Source of the DNA: an uncultured Aquimarina sp.
Lineage (GTDB): Bacteria > Bacteroidota > Bacteroidia > Flavobacteriales > Flavobacteriaceae
Assembly (NCBI GenBank): GCA_947496705.1
Contig: CANMDW010000016.1
Coordinates: forward strand, 51,929 to 115,928
Reading direction: 5' to 3'
DNA: 64,000 nt
Shown here: piece after piece, positions 43,874-52,560 of the stretch
Layout of the letters: each line of letters starts with the position of its first letter
How positions within the stretch are numbered: the first letter of the stretch is position 1
Position numbers and translations under genes: made by a program
Notes under the pieces: model-generated
Told to the model about the DNA's origin: nothing
Seen by the model: the letters and a program-made list of their open reading frames with translations, nothing else
Databases searched by the model: none

Positions 43874-44219
43874 TATTTGAAAATTGCTACAAAATCGATA
43901 TCGAACTATATTTATTATAGAAGAGGTTTAAACTTCGGAGAGCCAAACTTAAAAAATTATCTTTTCGGATTAAAATCAGACCTCACAGGAGATACCAAAT
44001 CAAGTTTAGCACAAGCTTGTAAGATCTTGACTTTCAATCCCTTTTAAAGCTTATTGTATTTTTGATGTTGATTTAAAAATAAACTTTAGGATAGTTGTAA
44101 TACAATCTGAAGGGTTGGTACTAGAAAATGGAAAATATGTCGATAGCGCATCAACTAATAAAAACAATACTACCGCAAGAGATGTTTGCACTCAATTTGT
44201 TAAACAGCATTTATCTTAA
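43874..44219 (+). pseudogene. Decayed gene fragment next to the IS1182 transposase
   Basis: Two contiguous reading frames look coding. The first runs 43874-44047 (contains RRGLNFGEPN and GLKSDLTGDTKSS, ending FNPF). The second, one base out of phase, joins at about 44038 and runs to TAA at 44217-44219 (contains KAYCIFDVDLK, VLENGKYVDSAS, FVKQHLS). I infer one gene of at least 110 codons carrying a frameshift and lacking a 5' end, which may have been lost when the IS inserted. No family was recognised. Confidence 0.5.
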
Positions 44220-44327
44220 GTTATTAAGCTATATTTCTCTTCTATACAGCTAATTTATTTTTCTTTTAAAATGGATTCTCATACTTTCATAATGAAACAA
44301 ATTCAATTTAACCGTTAACTTATATTT

Positions 44328-45401
44328 ATGAAAACACAATTTATCAAACATGTAATGGAGAATATTGCTGTATATTTAGTGATGTTCACTACTTGTCTCT
44401 TCGTATCATGCTCTAATGAAGAACTTGAAGACACCACTATAGAGTCAACTACCGATCTAAGCAAATATTACACCTTTCTTGTAAATTCAGGATTTGAAAA
44501 AAACAAAATTAAATTTGATGAAGAAAGTGATATGTTTATTATTGACGAAGATCTTTTAATTTCTAAAGATGAGGTTGCAAACTATATCAAAAGAGATGGT
44601 TTGGACGCCGGGATTACTAGTAAACAACGTCGCGGTACTTACATTGTTAGTGCTAATAATGCCCAAAATATCACTTATTTTGTTGAAAGTAATGTACCGC
44701 AAGCATGGAAAAATGCAATTAACGGGGCAGTTGCTCAATACAACGCCATCAACGGATCAGGATTGCGTATTTCTCTTACAAACAATAGAAATAATGCAGA
44801 TTCACGTATATTTATTGGCTTTTCTAATGAAAACTGGGTAGCGAGAGCATTATTACCCAATTCTTCCAGAAGAGTTGGTAGTTGGATCGAAATTAATACC
44901 AGATTCAACAATATGGAATCGGGAAGAAAGTTGTTTACTATGGTCCATGAAATGGGGCATAATTTTGGTCTGCTTCACACCAATCAAAATAGAGGTACGT
45001 TAATTCAGGGAACTCCGCTTATAGATCCTAACTCTGTTATGAATTCTTCTGTACTGCCCTGGAGGGGGTTTACTAACTTTGACCTTGTTGCTGTTCGTAC
45101 ATTGTATCCCGGAGACGGCGGCGGTGGTGATGATAATATTGTAACCGTTTATAGAGATTGTTCTTATGGAGGAAGTTCACAAACATATGGGTTAGGCAAT
45201 TATAATATCAATGATTTATTAGCAAGAGGAACCCGTAATGATGATATTTCTAGCTTTAGAGTAGCACAGGGATATAAAATAATCATTTATTCGGATAAAG
45301 ATTTTAGTGGTCGTGCGGCCAGTGCTACTTTTAGTGTCGAATGTCTGCAACAATATGACTGGAATGACATTATTTCTTCTTTCCGTGTAGTGCGAAACTA
45401 A
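44328..45401 (+). CDS. M57-like zinc metalloprotease lipoprotein with C-terminal beta/gamma-crystallin domain
   Basis: A 357-residue lipoprotein (lipobox FVSC near residue 29). The protease core (about 100-265) has the extended zinc motif HEMGHNFGLLHT (HExxHxxGxxH) and downstream GTPLIDPNSVMNSS plus FDLVAVRTLYPG, the pattern of Bacteroidota dual-action HEIGH (M57) and related metzincins. After a Gly/Asp linker (GDGGGGDDN), residues about 273-357 form one beta/gamma-crystallin domain (VTVYRDCSYGGSS, DDISSFRV, DIISSFRV). It shares this accessory domain, but not its peptidase family, with the protein at 23107-24747. Confidence 0.87.
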   Translation: MKTQFIKHVMENIAVYLVMFTTCLFVSCSNEELEDTTIESTTDLSKYYTFLVNSGFEKNKIKFDEESDMFIIDEDLLISKDEVANYIKRDGLDAGITSKQRRGTYIVSANNAQNITYFVESNVPQAWKNAINGAVAQYNAINGSGLRISLTNNRNNADSRIFIGFSNENWVARALLPNSSRRVGSWIEINTRFNNMESGRKLFTMVHEMGHNFGLLHTNQNRGTLIQGTPLIDPNSVMNSSVLPWRGFTNFDLVAVRTLYPGDGGGGDDNIVTVYRDCSYGGSSQTYGLGNYNINDLLARGTRNDDISSFRVAQGYKIIIYSDKDFSGRAASATFSVECLQQYDWNDIISSFRVVRN

Positions 45402-45429
45402 TTATATACTTCATATACTGTCAAAATCA

Positions 45430-45467
45430 ACCGGAAGCTCTTTTCGTTAGGAACTTCCGGTTTTTTA
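45430..45467 (+). terminator. Terminator after the M57-like gene
   Basis: Perfect stem ACCGGAAG / CTTCCGGT (45430-45437 and 45454-45461) followed by a T-run. Confidence 0.85.
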
Positions 45468-45814
45468 TTTTATAAAAAATATTCGACTTTTAATAAAATT
45501 CACAAAATGAATACTTTCAGTTTTTAGAAAAGAAAGCGAATTTCTTATAAAAACACGCTCTAATATTTGCACTAATCATTACATCAGCCTCGTGCTTAGA
45601 AAAATCAAATTCTTTTTTTGATCACCAATTTGGTTGATTTCATATCAGGCGCTACAAGGTATGTCTTCTTCTCCATTATCGTGATTATGATTTCACCTTC
45701 CACAAGATTAGGTTTATATAATAAGACGTTGCTTCCTTTTTTTATGTTTTAAAGTAAGGTTTTTCAGTGTTTTACGACCTATTTAGACAACTAACAGTAT
45801 AAAACACAATCATC
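45468..45814. other. Intergenic region with a possible minus-strand gene remnant
   Basis: On the minus strand a stretch of about 48 open codons (about 45609-45755; contains VLLYKPNLVEGE and TYLVAPDMKSTKLV) has coding character but no start codon, and an in-frame stop lies upstream. Probably a decayed fragment. Nothing else was recognised. Confidence 0.3.
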
Positions 45815-46483
45815 ATGAGCACCATCTGGTTTTTTGAGGATGCCAATTTGTTTAAAGTGCTTTGCCCTCATAAATTTAAACAATACAAGAAAGATCACGA
45901 TTTTGACGCCTACAAGAAAAACGACTACATCTATTTTGAAGAAGATTCTGCCAATAAAGTATACCTTATTGAAAAAGGAAAAGTAAAAATAGGATATTAT
46001 TCTGAAGATGGCCATGAAGTCATAAAAGCCATTCTTACCCGGGGCGAAATTTTTGGAGAAAAAGCCATACTTGGAGAAAACAAAAGAACAGAGTTTGCAC
46101 AATCTGTGGATAATACAACTTCTATTTGCCCAATCGGTGTAGAAACCATGCATGGGCTTATGAGAGATAATCAATCTTTTAGCCTTAGAATCTATAAGTT
46201 TATTGGGATGCGTTTTAAACGGTTAGAAAGAAGGTTACAATTACTACTTTTTAAAGATACCAAAACAAGGTTGTTGGAATTTCTTAATGAACTAAAAGAA
46301 GATTATGGGTATTGCTGCCCTAATACAGGAGACACTGTAATTAAGCACCCATACACTCAAAAAGATATTGCGAATCTTATTGGTGCATCCCGGCCTACTC
46401 TCAATATTATTCTTAACGAACTTAAAGAATCTAATATTATAGACTTCAATAGAAAAGAGATTCGATTAAAAAATGTTGCTTAA
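45815..46483 (+). CDS. Crp/Fnr-family transcriptional regulator
   Basis: A 222-residue regulator with an N-terminal cyclic-nucleotide-binding-like barrel (about 25-125; YIYFEEDSANKVYLIEKGKVKIG, RGEIFGEKAIL) and a C-terminal Crp-type helix-turn-helix (about 150-215; YTQKDIANLIGASRPTLNIILNELK). No FNR-type Cys cluster is evident. The gene directly precedes the three-repeat lipoprotein gene by 73 bases and may regulate it or be co-transcribed with it. Confidence 0.92.
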   Translation: MSTIWFFEDANLFKVLCPHKFKQYKKDHDFDAYKKNDYIYFEEDSANKVYLIEKGKVKIGYYSEDGHEVIKAILTRGEIFGEKAILGENKRTEFAQSVDNTTSICPIGVETMHGLMRDNQSFSLRIYKFIGMRFKRLERRLQLLLFKDTKTRLLEFLNELKEDYGYCCPNTGDTVIKHPYTQKDIANLIGASRPTLNIILNELKESNIIDFNRKEIRLKNVA

Positions 46484-46556
46484 TGTTAGGTAGCTAACAT
46501 TTCAAGAAGTTAGCTATCAATACTTTTATGATCTAATAATCATAAAAACAAAAGCA

Positions 46557-47639
46557 ATGTTTAAAAAACTAATTATAGGAGTACTGGCGGTAGGTTTTAT
46601 TGCGGTCTCTTGTAGCGATGACGATGACAACACTATTGTAGTTAATGCCGGAACAATTTCTGGTGGCCCTTTCTCATTTGATGTAGATGGAGAAGCTGAT
46701 TTTGTGACTGGTATCACCTTAGATGCTACTGGTGCTTCGGGTACTAATAGGATATGGGTGATTACTGATGGTGCCGGAAATATTCTTGGCACTCCTCCTA
46801 CTTTAGAAGCTGTTGAAGGTGTAAACTTTGACGATGCAGGGGCAGGGAGCTGTTTTATCTGGTATGCGCGTTATGAAAATGATTCAAATCTCGCGGCAGC
46901 TACTACCGTAGATGAAATTAACGGTACGTTTGATCTTTCTAATTCTATTGAAGTAGTTCGTAATCAGGTTACCAATGCAGGAACGATTGCAGGAGGTCCG
47001 TTCGAATTTGATGTAGATGGAGAAGCCGATTTTGTAAGTGGTATTACTTTGGATAGTGCCAATGCCTTTGGTACCAATAGAACTTGGGTAATTACCGATG
47101 ATGCTGGTAATATTTTGGGCAGGCCTGCAACTTTAGATGCTGTAGAAATGGTAAACTTTGATAATGCCGGGGCCGGAACATGTTTTATTTGGTATGCCCG
47201 CTATGAAGATGATTCAAATATTATGACGGCTGCTACTGCCGCTGCTATAAACGGTACATTTGATCTTTCTAATTCTATTGAAGTTGTACGTAATCAGGTA
47301 ACCAATGCGGGGAAAATCTCAGGAGGTCCATTTACGTTTACTGTTGATATGACACCAGATTTTGTAAGCGGTATTACTTTGGATGCAACAAATGCTTTTG
47401 GCACCAATAGTACATGGGTAATTACTGATGATATGGGTAACATTTTGGGTGCCCCGTCTACGATAGCAGATGTTGAGATGGTAGATTTTGATGGTGCCGG
47501 AGTGGGTACTTGTTTTATCTGGTATGCCAGATATGAAGATGATTCGAATCTTAAAATGGCTTCTACAGTAGCCGGCATTACCGGTACATTTGATCTATCT
47601 AATTCTATCGAAGTAGTTCGTAATCCTCCTGCACCATAA
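46557..47639 (+). CDS. Lipoprotein made of three 110-residue repeats
   Basis: A 360-residue lipoprotein (lipobox AVSC near residue 19, then DDDD). Almost the whole mature protein consists of three tandem units of about 110 residues, each beginning NAG-x-I-x-GGPF and containing DFVSGITLD, WVITDD-GNILG, GTCFIWYARYEDDSN and TFDLSNSIEVVRN. The units are so alike that recent duplication is likely, and unit number may vary between strains. The family occurs as repeats in other Bacteroidota surface proteins, but its ligand is unknown. It follows a Crp/Fnr regulator. Confidence 0.8.
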   Translation: MFKKLIIGVLAVGFIAVSCSDDDDNTIVVNAGTISGGPFSFDVDGEADFVTGITLDATGASGTNRIWVITDGAGNILGTPPTLEAVEGVNFDDAGAGSCFIWYARYENDSNLAAATTVDEINGTFDLSNSIEVVRNQVTNAGTIAGGPFEFDVDGEADFVSGITLDSANAFGTNRTWVITDDAGNILGRPATLDAVEMVNFDNAGAGTCFIWYARYEDDSNIMTAATAAAINGTFDLSNSIEVVRNQVTNAGKISGGPFTFTVDMTPDFVSGITLDATNAFGTNSTWVITDDMGNILGAPSTIADVEMVDFDGAGVGTCFIWYARYEDDSNLKMASTVAGITGTFDLSNSIEVVRNPPAP

Positions 47640-47694
47640 ATAAATGTATTTGCAACCCATTAGAAAAGTACCAAGATAATTGTTGTTTATATTT

Positions 47695-47855
47695 GAACTC
47701 ATCTTGACTTTTTTGGTTGAACCGAAAAATAGGGATTTTTTGTCCAAAAGATGGCTTTTTTGCGTTGCATAGCAGCGCTACGGAACAATAAAAAGACGAA
47801 TTTTGGGCGAAAAAGAACATTTTTACAGGCAATTATAAAAAGTCAAGATGAGTTC
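47695..47855. mobile_element. 161-bp MITE-like inverted-repeat element
   Basis: Perfect 19-bp terminal inverted repeats GAACTCATCTTGACTTTTT (47695-47713) and its complement (47837-47855) bound a non-coding sequence with an inner GCGTTGC-ATA-GCAGCGC hairpin. TTT on both sides could be a 3-bp target duplication but is weak evidence in AT-rich DNA. A further GAACTC...GAGTTC palindrome lies just outside at about 47941-47961. Confidence 0.6.
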
Positions 47856-47865
47856 TTTGTTAGTT

Positions 47866-47898
47866 AATTAAAGCGCAATCGCAGATTGCGCTTTAATT
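47866..47898. terminator. Strong hairpin, probable terminator
   Basis: Perfect 15-bp stem AATTAAAGCGCAATC with a 3-base loop GCA and A/T-rich flanks on both sides. Confidence 0.7.
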
Positions 47899-47985
47899 AT
47901 TTATATAAATTTGTAAGCTCCTGTAATTGTTAAGACAAAGAACTCAAGACGAGTTCAAAGCTATTTAAGAATAAATCACGAATAC

Positions 47986-48546
47986 ATGAAATTCAATAGA
48001 AAAAAAATATCAAACTTAATTTTTGTAATTATCCTAATACTCTTCTTTATACCAAATACAAGAGGGATGATGCAAATATTTTTAACGAGGATCTTTTCAT
48101 TTAGCCCGGGATTGGTACAGGTAGATGAACGGGTGCAAGTAGTATCCTATGACTGGAAATTACATGGGGTAAATACAGAATCGATCAATTTTGATGTAGC
48201 CATGAATAAAGTAGTTTTAATTAATTATTGGGCTACCTGGTGTGCGCCATGTATTGCAGAAATGCCATCTTTACAGAAGCTGTACAATGATTATAAAGAT
48301 AAGGTTATGTTTTTCTTTGTGACTACAGACGATGACCCCGAATTGAACAAGTTTATGAACGATAAAAATTATAATTATCCTATATACAGATCATTATCTG
48401 CACATCCTCGGCCATTTGTACATAATCCGATTCCTCAGACATATCTTATTGATAAAAACGGAAATATTATTATAGATAAAACAAATGCAGCAAACTGGAA
48501 TAGTTCTAAGGTAAGAGAAACGATAGATAAGCTGTTAGCAGAATAA
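47986..48546 (+). CDS. TlpA-like membrane-anchored thioredoxin-fold protein
   Basis: A 186-residue protein with an N-terminal membrane helix (residues 9-25) and a periplasmic thioredoxin domain with the redox motif NYWATWCAPCIAEMPSLQ and a cis-Pro region FVHNPIPQTYLIDKNG. It probably reduces or oxidises disulfides in exported proteins, as in cytochrome maturation or stress defence. Convergent with crtZ, eight bases apart. Confidence 0.92.
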   Translation: MKFNRKKISNLIFVIILILFFIPNTRGMMQIFLTRIFSFSPGLVQVDERVQVVSYDWKLHGVNTESINFDVAMNKVVLINYWATWCAPCIAEMPSLQKLYNDYKDKVMFFFVTTDDDPELNKFMNDKNYNYPIYRSLSAHPRPFVHNPIPQTYLIDKNGNIIIDKTNAANWNSSKVRETIDKLLAE

Positions 48547-48554
48547 TAGAAAAA

Positions 48555-49004
48555 TTATTTTTTAAAATATTTAAAAGGAACAAGTAACATCCCAAAACAT
48601 TCTCCTTTTTCTTTACCTATATTTTTGTGATGAATTTTATGAGCTCTTCTTACGCCTTTGGCATACCAATTATTTGCATTTCTCAGTAATTTAAAGCGTT
48701 GATGTATGAAAATATCGTGAACGATAAAATAGGCAATTCCGTAGGCTAAAATCCCAAAACCTATAGGCATTCCTATCCAGAATGTCTGAGAATCATGAAA
48801 TAGAATACATGACATGCTTACTACAGCGTAGAAAACAAAGAACAAATCATTACGCTCCCACCAACTGCCATGATCCTTATGATGATGATCTTTATGAAGT
48901 GACCATAAAAAACCATGCATCACATATTTATGAGTAAACCAGGCCATAAATTCCATGATCCCAAAGGCCGATAAAAAAACAAGTATTTGAATGATGATTT
49001 TCAC
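48555..49004 (-). CDS. crtZ: Beta-carotene hydroxylase
   Basis: A 149-residue integral-membrane di-iron hydroxylase that converts beta-carotene to zeaxanthin. The histidine clusters are complete: HKYVMHGFLWSLHKDHHH, HDIFIHQRF and RRAHKIHHKN. Length matches other flavobacterial CrtZ. Last gene of the carotenoid operon, 26 bases after crtB. Zeaxanthin explains yellow-orange colour typical of the group. A lycopene cyclase gene is not in the window. Confidence 0.94.
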   Translation of the reverse strand: MKIIIQILVFLSAFGIMEFMAWFTHKYVMHGFLWSLHKDHHHKDHGSWWERNDLFFVFYAVVSMSCILFHDSQTFWIGMPIGFGILAYGIAYFIVHDIFIHQRFKLLRNANNWYAKGVRRAHKIHHKNIGKEKGECFGMLLVPFKYFKK

Positions 49005-49030
49005 GAGCTATATTTTATACAAAAATACAG

Positions 49031-49870
49031 TTAAATTAGATTAAGTCTATAATCAAAATAGGATTTTGCCAATAAACTAAATTTTTGATAATTCGGGACT
49101 CTAATTCGGGTATTTCTTATTTCCAAAGAAGGTGTTTTCTTAAGTTTTTTTAGCAATTTTTTGTAGTATATAAAAGCTGTATATACTCCAAACTTTGCTT
49201 CGGGAGGTAATTTTAAGATCCCTTTTAAGCCTTTCTCAAAGTCTTCTTCTATTTCTTTTATAATTCTCAGTTTTGATGCCTCATCCAATTTATTTAAATC
49301 TGTGTTAGGAAAATAGGTTCTGTTTAGACCGTCATAATCAGCTTTCAGGTCTCTTAAAAAATTAACTTTTTGAAAACCAGAACCTAAATGCATAGCACTT
49401 TCCTTCAGTTCATTATATTTTTTTTCATCACCACTTACAAAAACCTTCAAACACATTAATCCAACTACATCTGCCGATCCATAAATATATTCTTTATATT
49501 CCTGATCTGTTAAATATTGAGTTTTATGAAGGTCTAATCTCATACTTCGTATAAAAGCTTCATATAATTCGGGTTCAATATTATATTGATGCACTGTTTT
49601 TTGAAATGAATTTAGAATAGGATTTAAACTAATCTTGTTTTCAATAGCTTTGTACATTTCGGCCTCAAAATCATTCAATAGCATTTCTTTATCATAATCA
49701 TGGAAAGAATCTACGATTTCATCGGCAAATCTCACAAAACCATATATGTTGTATGTATCTTGTCTAATAGTATCAGACAGCATTTTTGATGCCAATGAAA
49801 ATGAGGTGCTGTATGAGTTGGTAACAATTTTGCTGCAACTGTAAGATACGGTATCAAAGATAGCTTTCAT
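49031..49870 (-). CDS. crtB: Phytoene synthase
   Basis: A 279-residue trans-isoprenyl diphosphate synthase that joins two geranylgeranyl diphosphates to phytoene. Both Asp-rich motifs are visible: FADEIVDSFHD (DxxxD) and LRDLKADYDGLNRTYFP. It lies between crtI and crtZ with gaps of 28 and 26 bases, as in the usual flavobacterial order. Confidence 0.94.
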   Translation of the reverse strand: MKAIFDTVSYSCSKIVTNSYSTSFSLASKMLSDTIRQDTYNIYGFVRFADEIVDSFHDYDKEMLLNDFEAEMYKAIENKISLNPILNSFQKTVHQYNIEPELYEAFIRSMRLDLHKTQYLTDQEYKEYIYGSADVVGLMCLKVFVSGDEKKYNELKESAMHLGSGFQKVNFLRDLKADYDGLNRTYFPNTDLNKLDEASKLRIIKEIEEDFEKGLKGILKLPPEAKFGVYTAFIYYKKLLKKLKKTPSLEIRNTRIRVPNYQKFSLLAKSYFDYRLNLI

Positions 49871-49898
49871 AAATAGAGATTAAGATTTTGTGTAACGA

Positions 49899-51392
49899 TT
49901 ATATTGTTGTTGGTTTTGGTTCTTTAGTTTGTTTGTATTGAGTTTCAATCAATCCTGCTACCAGTTTACCCGATATCAACGAAGGCGGCACTCCCGGTCC
50001 TGGAACTGTAAGTTGTCCCGTAAAAAAGAGGTTTTGTACCTTTTTACTTTTTAATTTTGGTCGCAGGAACGCGGTTTGCAATAATGTATTTGCCATTCCG
50101 TATGCGTTTCCTTTATATGAATTGTATTCTTTTACAAAGTCTTTAACACAAAAGGACTCTTTAAAGATAATATTATTTTTAACATTTTGATCTGTAAGTG
50201 CTTCGAAGCGGGTAATGATTTTTTCGAAATAGGAAGTCCTCAATACATCATTATCTTCAATACCAGGTGCCAGGGGAATTAGAAAAAAACCGTTCTCTTT
50301 TCCTTCGGGCGCTGTATCGGGATCGGTTATTGAGGTAAAATTAGCATAAAAAAGAGGCTCTTCTGGCCATTTTGGATCATCATAAATATCTTTTGTATGA
50401 GCATCAAAATCGGTGTCAAAAAATAGATTGTGATGATTGATATTTTTTAGTTTTTTGTCAAATCCAACATAAAATAATAGAGAGGAGGGAGCAAAAGTCT
50501 TATGTTCCCAGTATTTTTCAGAATATTGGCGATATTGGGGGTCTAATAACGTTTCTCCGTGGTGGTAATCGGCACCGCATAAAACAATATCGGCATCAAT
50601 GTTCTCTGAGTTGACAATAATACCTGTAGTTTTTTGGTTTTGGACTACTATTTTTTCAACAGCAGCGTTGGTATGGATTTTTACTCCAAGAGAGACCGCC
50701 AATTTCTTCATGCCAAGTATCACCTCATATATTCCACCCCTGGGGTGCCAGGTTCCCAATCCAAAATCTGCATAGTTCATAAAACTATAAAATGCCGGCG
50801 TATCACTTGGTTTGGCCCCTAAAAACAGCACCGGAAATTCTAGTATTTGAATAAGTTTTTGATTTTTGAATTCCTTACGTACTTCTCTGGATATAGTGCT
50901 GAAAAATTGCCCTACTCGTTGTATAGTCTCTTTTGTAATCAATTCTAATGGAGACACACCAGGACGGTATACCAGGTTTTTGATTGCGATCTCATAATTA
51001 TTCTGGGCAGTTTTGATAAATTTCTTTAGTTTATCGGCACTTCCTTTTTCTTCGGCTTCAAATGTTTTATATATTTTATCTAAAGTATCTCCTATTTTGA
51101 TACTTTCTTTATCCTTAAAAAAAACTTTATATGCCGGATCAAGTTTTTCTAATGTATAAAAATCTATCACAGATCTATTAAAATCCTTAAAAAAACTTTC
51201 AAATACATCAGGCATCCAGTACCAGGAAGGCCCTATATCGAAGGTAAATCCTTCTTTTTTTAATTGCCGTGCTCTTCCTCCAACTGTAGAATTTTTTTCA
51301 AAAATCGTTACGTTATACCCAGATTTGGCTAGATAACAGGAAGCAGAAAGGGACGAAAATCCAGAACCAATAATAACGACATTTTTGGACAT
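49899..51392 (-). CDS. crtI: Phytoene desaturase
   Basis: A 497-residue FAD-dependent desaturase that converts phytoene to lycopene. The FAD-binding motif is VVIIGSGFSSLSASCYLAKSG followed by FEKNSTVGGRARQ, and the C-terminal signature is LFFTGQLTVPGPGVPPSLISG. It follows the MerR-type regulator by 17 bases and precedes crtB, so one transcript probably carries all four genes. Confidence 0.95.
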   Translation of the reverse strand: MSKNVVIIGSGFSSLSASCYLAKSGYNVTIFEKNSTVGGRARQLKKEGFTFDIGPSWYWMPDVFESFFKDFNRSVIDFYTLEKLDPAYKVFFKDKESIKIGDTLDKIYKTFEAEEKGSADKLKKFIKTAQNNYEIAIKNLVYRPGVSPLELITKETIQRVGQFFSTISREVRKEFKNQKLIQILEFPVLFLGAKPSDTPAFYSFMNYADFGLGTWHPRGGIYEVILGMKKLAVSLGVKIHTNAAVEKIVVQNQKTTGIIVNSENIDADIVLCGADYHHGETLLDPQYRQYSEKYWEHKTFAPSSLLFYVGFDKKLKNINHHNLFFDTDFDAHTKDIYDDPKWPEEPLFYANFTSITDPDTAPEGKENGFFLIPLAPGIEDNDVLRTSYFEKIITRFEALTDQNVKNNIIFKESFCVKDFVKEYNSYKGNAYGMANTLLQTAFLRPKLKSKKVQNLFFTGQLTVPGPGVPPSLISGKLVAGLIETQYKQTKEPKPTTI

Positions 51393-51409
51393 AATTAACC
51401 GGCATTTTT

Positions 51410-52306
51410 TTAAAGCTCAGTGATTAAAGCACTAATGGATTCAAAGTAACGATGATTTGGTGCGCTACTTTTTGAAATATGCATGATTTGTTTGCCCAAC
51501 ATCCAAAATTCACTTACTCTTTGAGCACAGATTGCCTTATTAAAATCATCAACATACTTGCTAATATTATCTTTTTCAGGCTTTATAGTAAAATATGAGA
51601 CAAATACAGTGTTTTGATGAAATGAAAGCATGTTTGGTAAACTGTCTAAGGGAATACTTGGTCCTAAATAAATTGCTTTGTACCCATGTAACAGTATTTC
51701 GTAATTTACATATAATAAGCCTAATTCATGTATTTCATTTTCTGGTAAAAATAAAACAAATGCCTTATTGTTTTTTGAAGGTTTAGAATATTGAAGCTTC
51801 TCAATATTGAGTAATAATTTCTGTTTGATCAAATTGGTCACAAAATGTTCATGTGCAGGGCTGATAGTATCTGTTTGCCATAATAAACCTATTTCCTTTA
51901 GAAGAGGTATAAAAACATCTGCAAATATTTGCCTGAAGTTTCTTTTGCTTTCTAATTGCTCATAAGTTCCCAAAAACAGCTCAAGGTCAAAATTTAACAT
52001 AGAAATTTTGAAAGAATTAATAGCCTGGCTTTTGGTACTGTTATCTGTGACTATGCTTCTCACATATTCATTGATTTCTGTTTCATTTAGTTTGGAAATT
52101 CTTGAAATCTTGTAACCGCTATTTACCAAATAGGTAACATTAAGTAATTTTCGCAGACTTTTTAAGTTATAAGTCCTGATATTGGTTTCTGTACGGTCAG
52201 GTGAAAGTAAATTGTATCTTTTTTCCCATATTCTAATGGTATGGGCTTTGACACCACAAAGGTTCTCGAGATCTTTAATACTGAAAATTTGTTTAATACT
52301 GTTCAC
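51410..52306 (-). CDS. MerR-family regulator with CarH/LitR-type adenosylcobalamin-binding domain
   Basis: A 298-residue regulator. The N-terminal MerR helix-turn-helix reads FSIKDLENLCGVKAHTIRIWEKRY. The C-terminal half has the W-x9-EH motif of B12 photoreceptors (W, nine residues, then EH in LLWQTDTISPAHEHF) in its helical cap and an E-x-H-x-x-G motif (NEIHELG) in the Rossmann part, where the His would ligate cobalt from below. Both are the diagnostic residues of CarH/LitR. I chose the GTG at 52306 because an upstream TTG lies in the -7 box; this gives MNSIKQIFSIKDLE. It heads the crt operon and likely represses it in the dark. Confidence 0.88.
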   Translation of the reverse strand: MNSIKQIFSIKDLENLCGVKAHTIRIWEKRYNLLSPDRTETNIRTYNLKSLRKLLNVTYLVNSGYKISRISKLNETEINEYVRSIVTDNSTKSQAINSFKISMLNFDLELFLGTYEQLESKRNFRQIFADVFIPLLKEIGLLWQTDTISPAHEHFVTNLIKQKLLLNIEKLQYSKPSKNNKAFVLFLPENEIHELGLLYVNYEILLHGYKAIYLGPSIPLDSLPNMLSFHQNTVFVSYFTIKPEKDNISKYVDDFNKAICAQRVSEFWMLGKQIMHISKSSAPNHRYFESISALITEL

Positions 52307-52327
52307 CTTTTTACCTTTATTGTTAAA

Positions 52328-52362
52328 CAAAATTAGATAAAAGAATTTATTTATCTTTTCAA
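52328..52362 (-). promoter_or_regulatory. Promoter and putative operator of the carotenoid operon
   Basis: On the minus strand TAATTTTG (52335-52328) matches TAnnTTTG. Just upstream is an inverted repeat GATAAA-N8-TTTATC (52336-52355), well placed for a MerR/CarH-type repressor. A TTG (52362-52360) is 24 bases upstream of the -7 box, longer than the usual 19-21. Confidence 0.45.
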
Positions 52363-52560
52363 TATTTGTTAAAATAATAGTGAGAACTGTTAAAAAAGTA
52401 AGTTTTTTAGTACTTCTTTTATTGAAATACTAGGTGATACAATGGTATAATAATTATGATATTTGTATAATTTTGGGCTTAAGGGAAGATATATTATAGA
52501 ACTCTGTTTCACTAATTTTATTTAAAAAACAGGCAGAGACGGCTTTTATCTTTGTCTGTT
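52331..52560. other. Region between the carotenoid operon and the outer-membrane gene pair
   Basis: About 230 AT-rich bases with no gene. Holds the crt promoter region and the 3' end of the minus-strand outer-membrane protein gene unit; no clear terminator was found. Confidence 0.3.

Noticed and set aside
42054..44327. Terminal inverted repeats for the IS1182 element
   Set aside because: I compared both flanks and found only short AT-rich matches (for example the ATTACAAAA/TTTTGTAAT pair on one side), not a pair bounding the gene.
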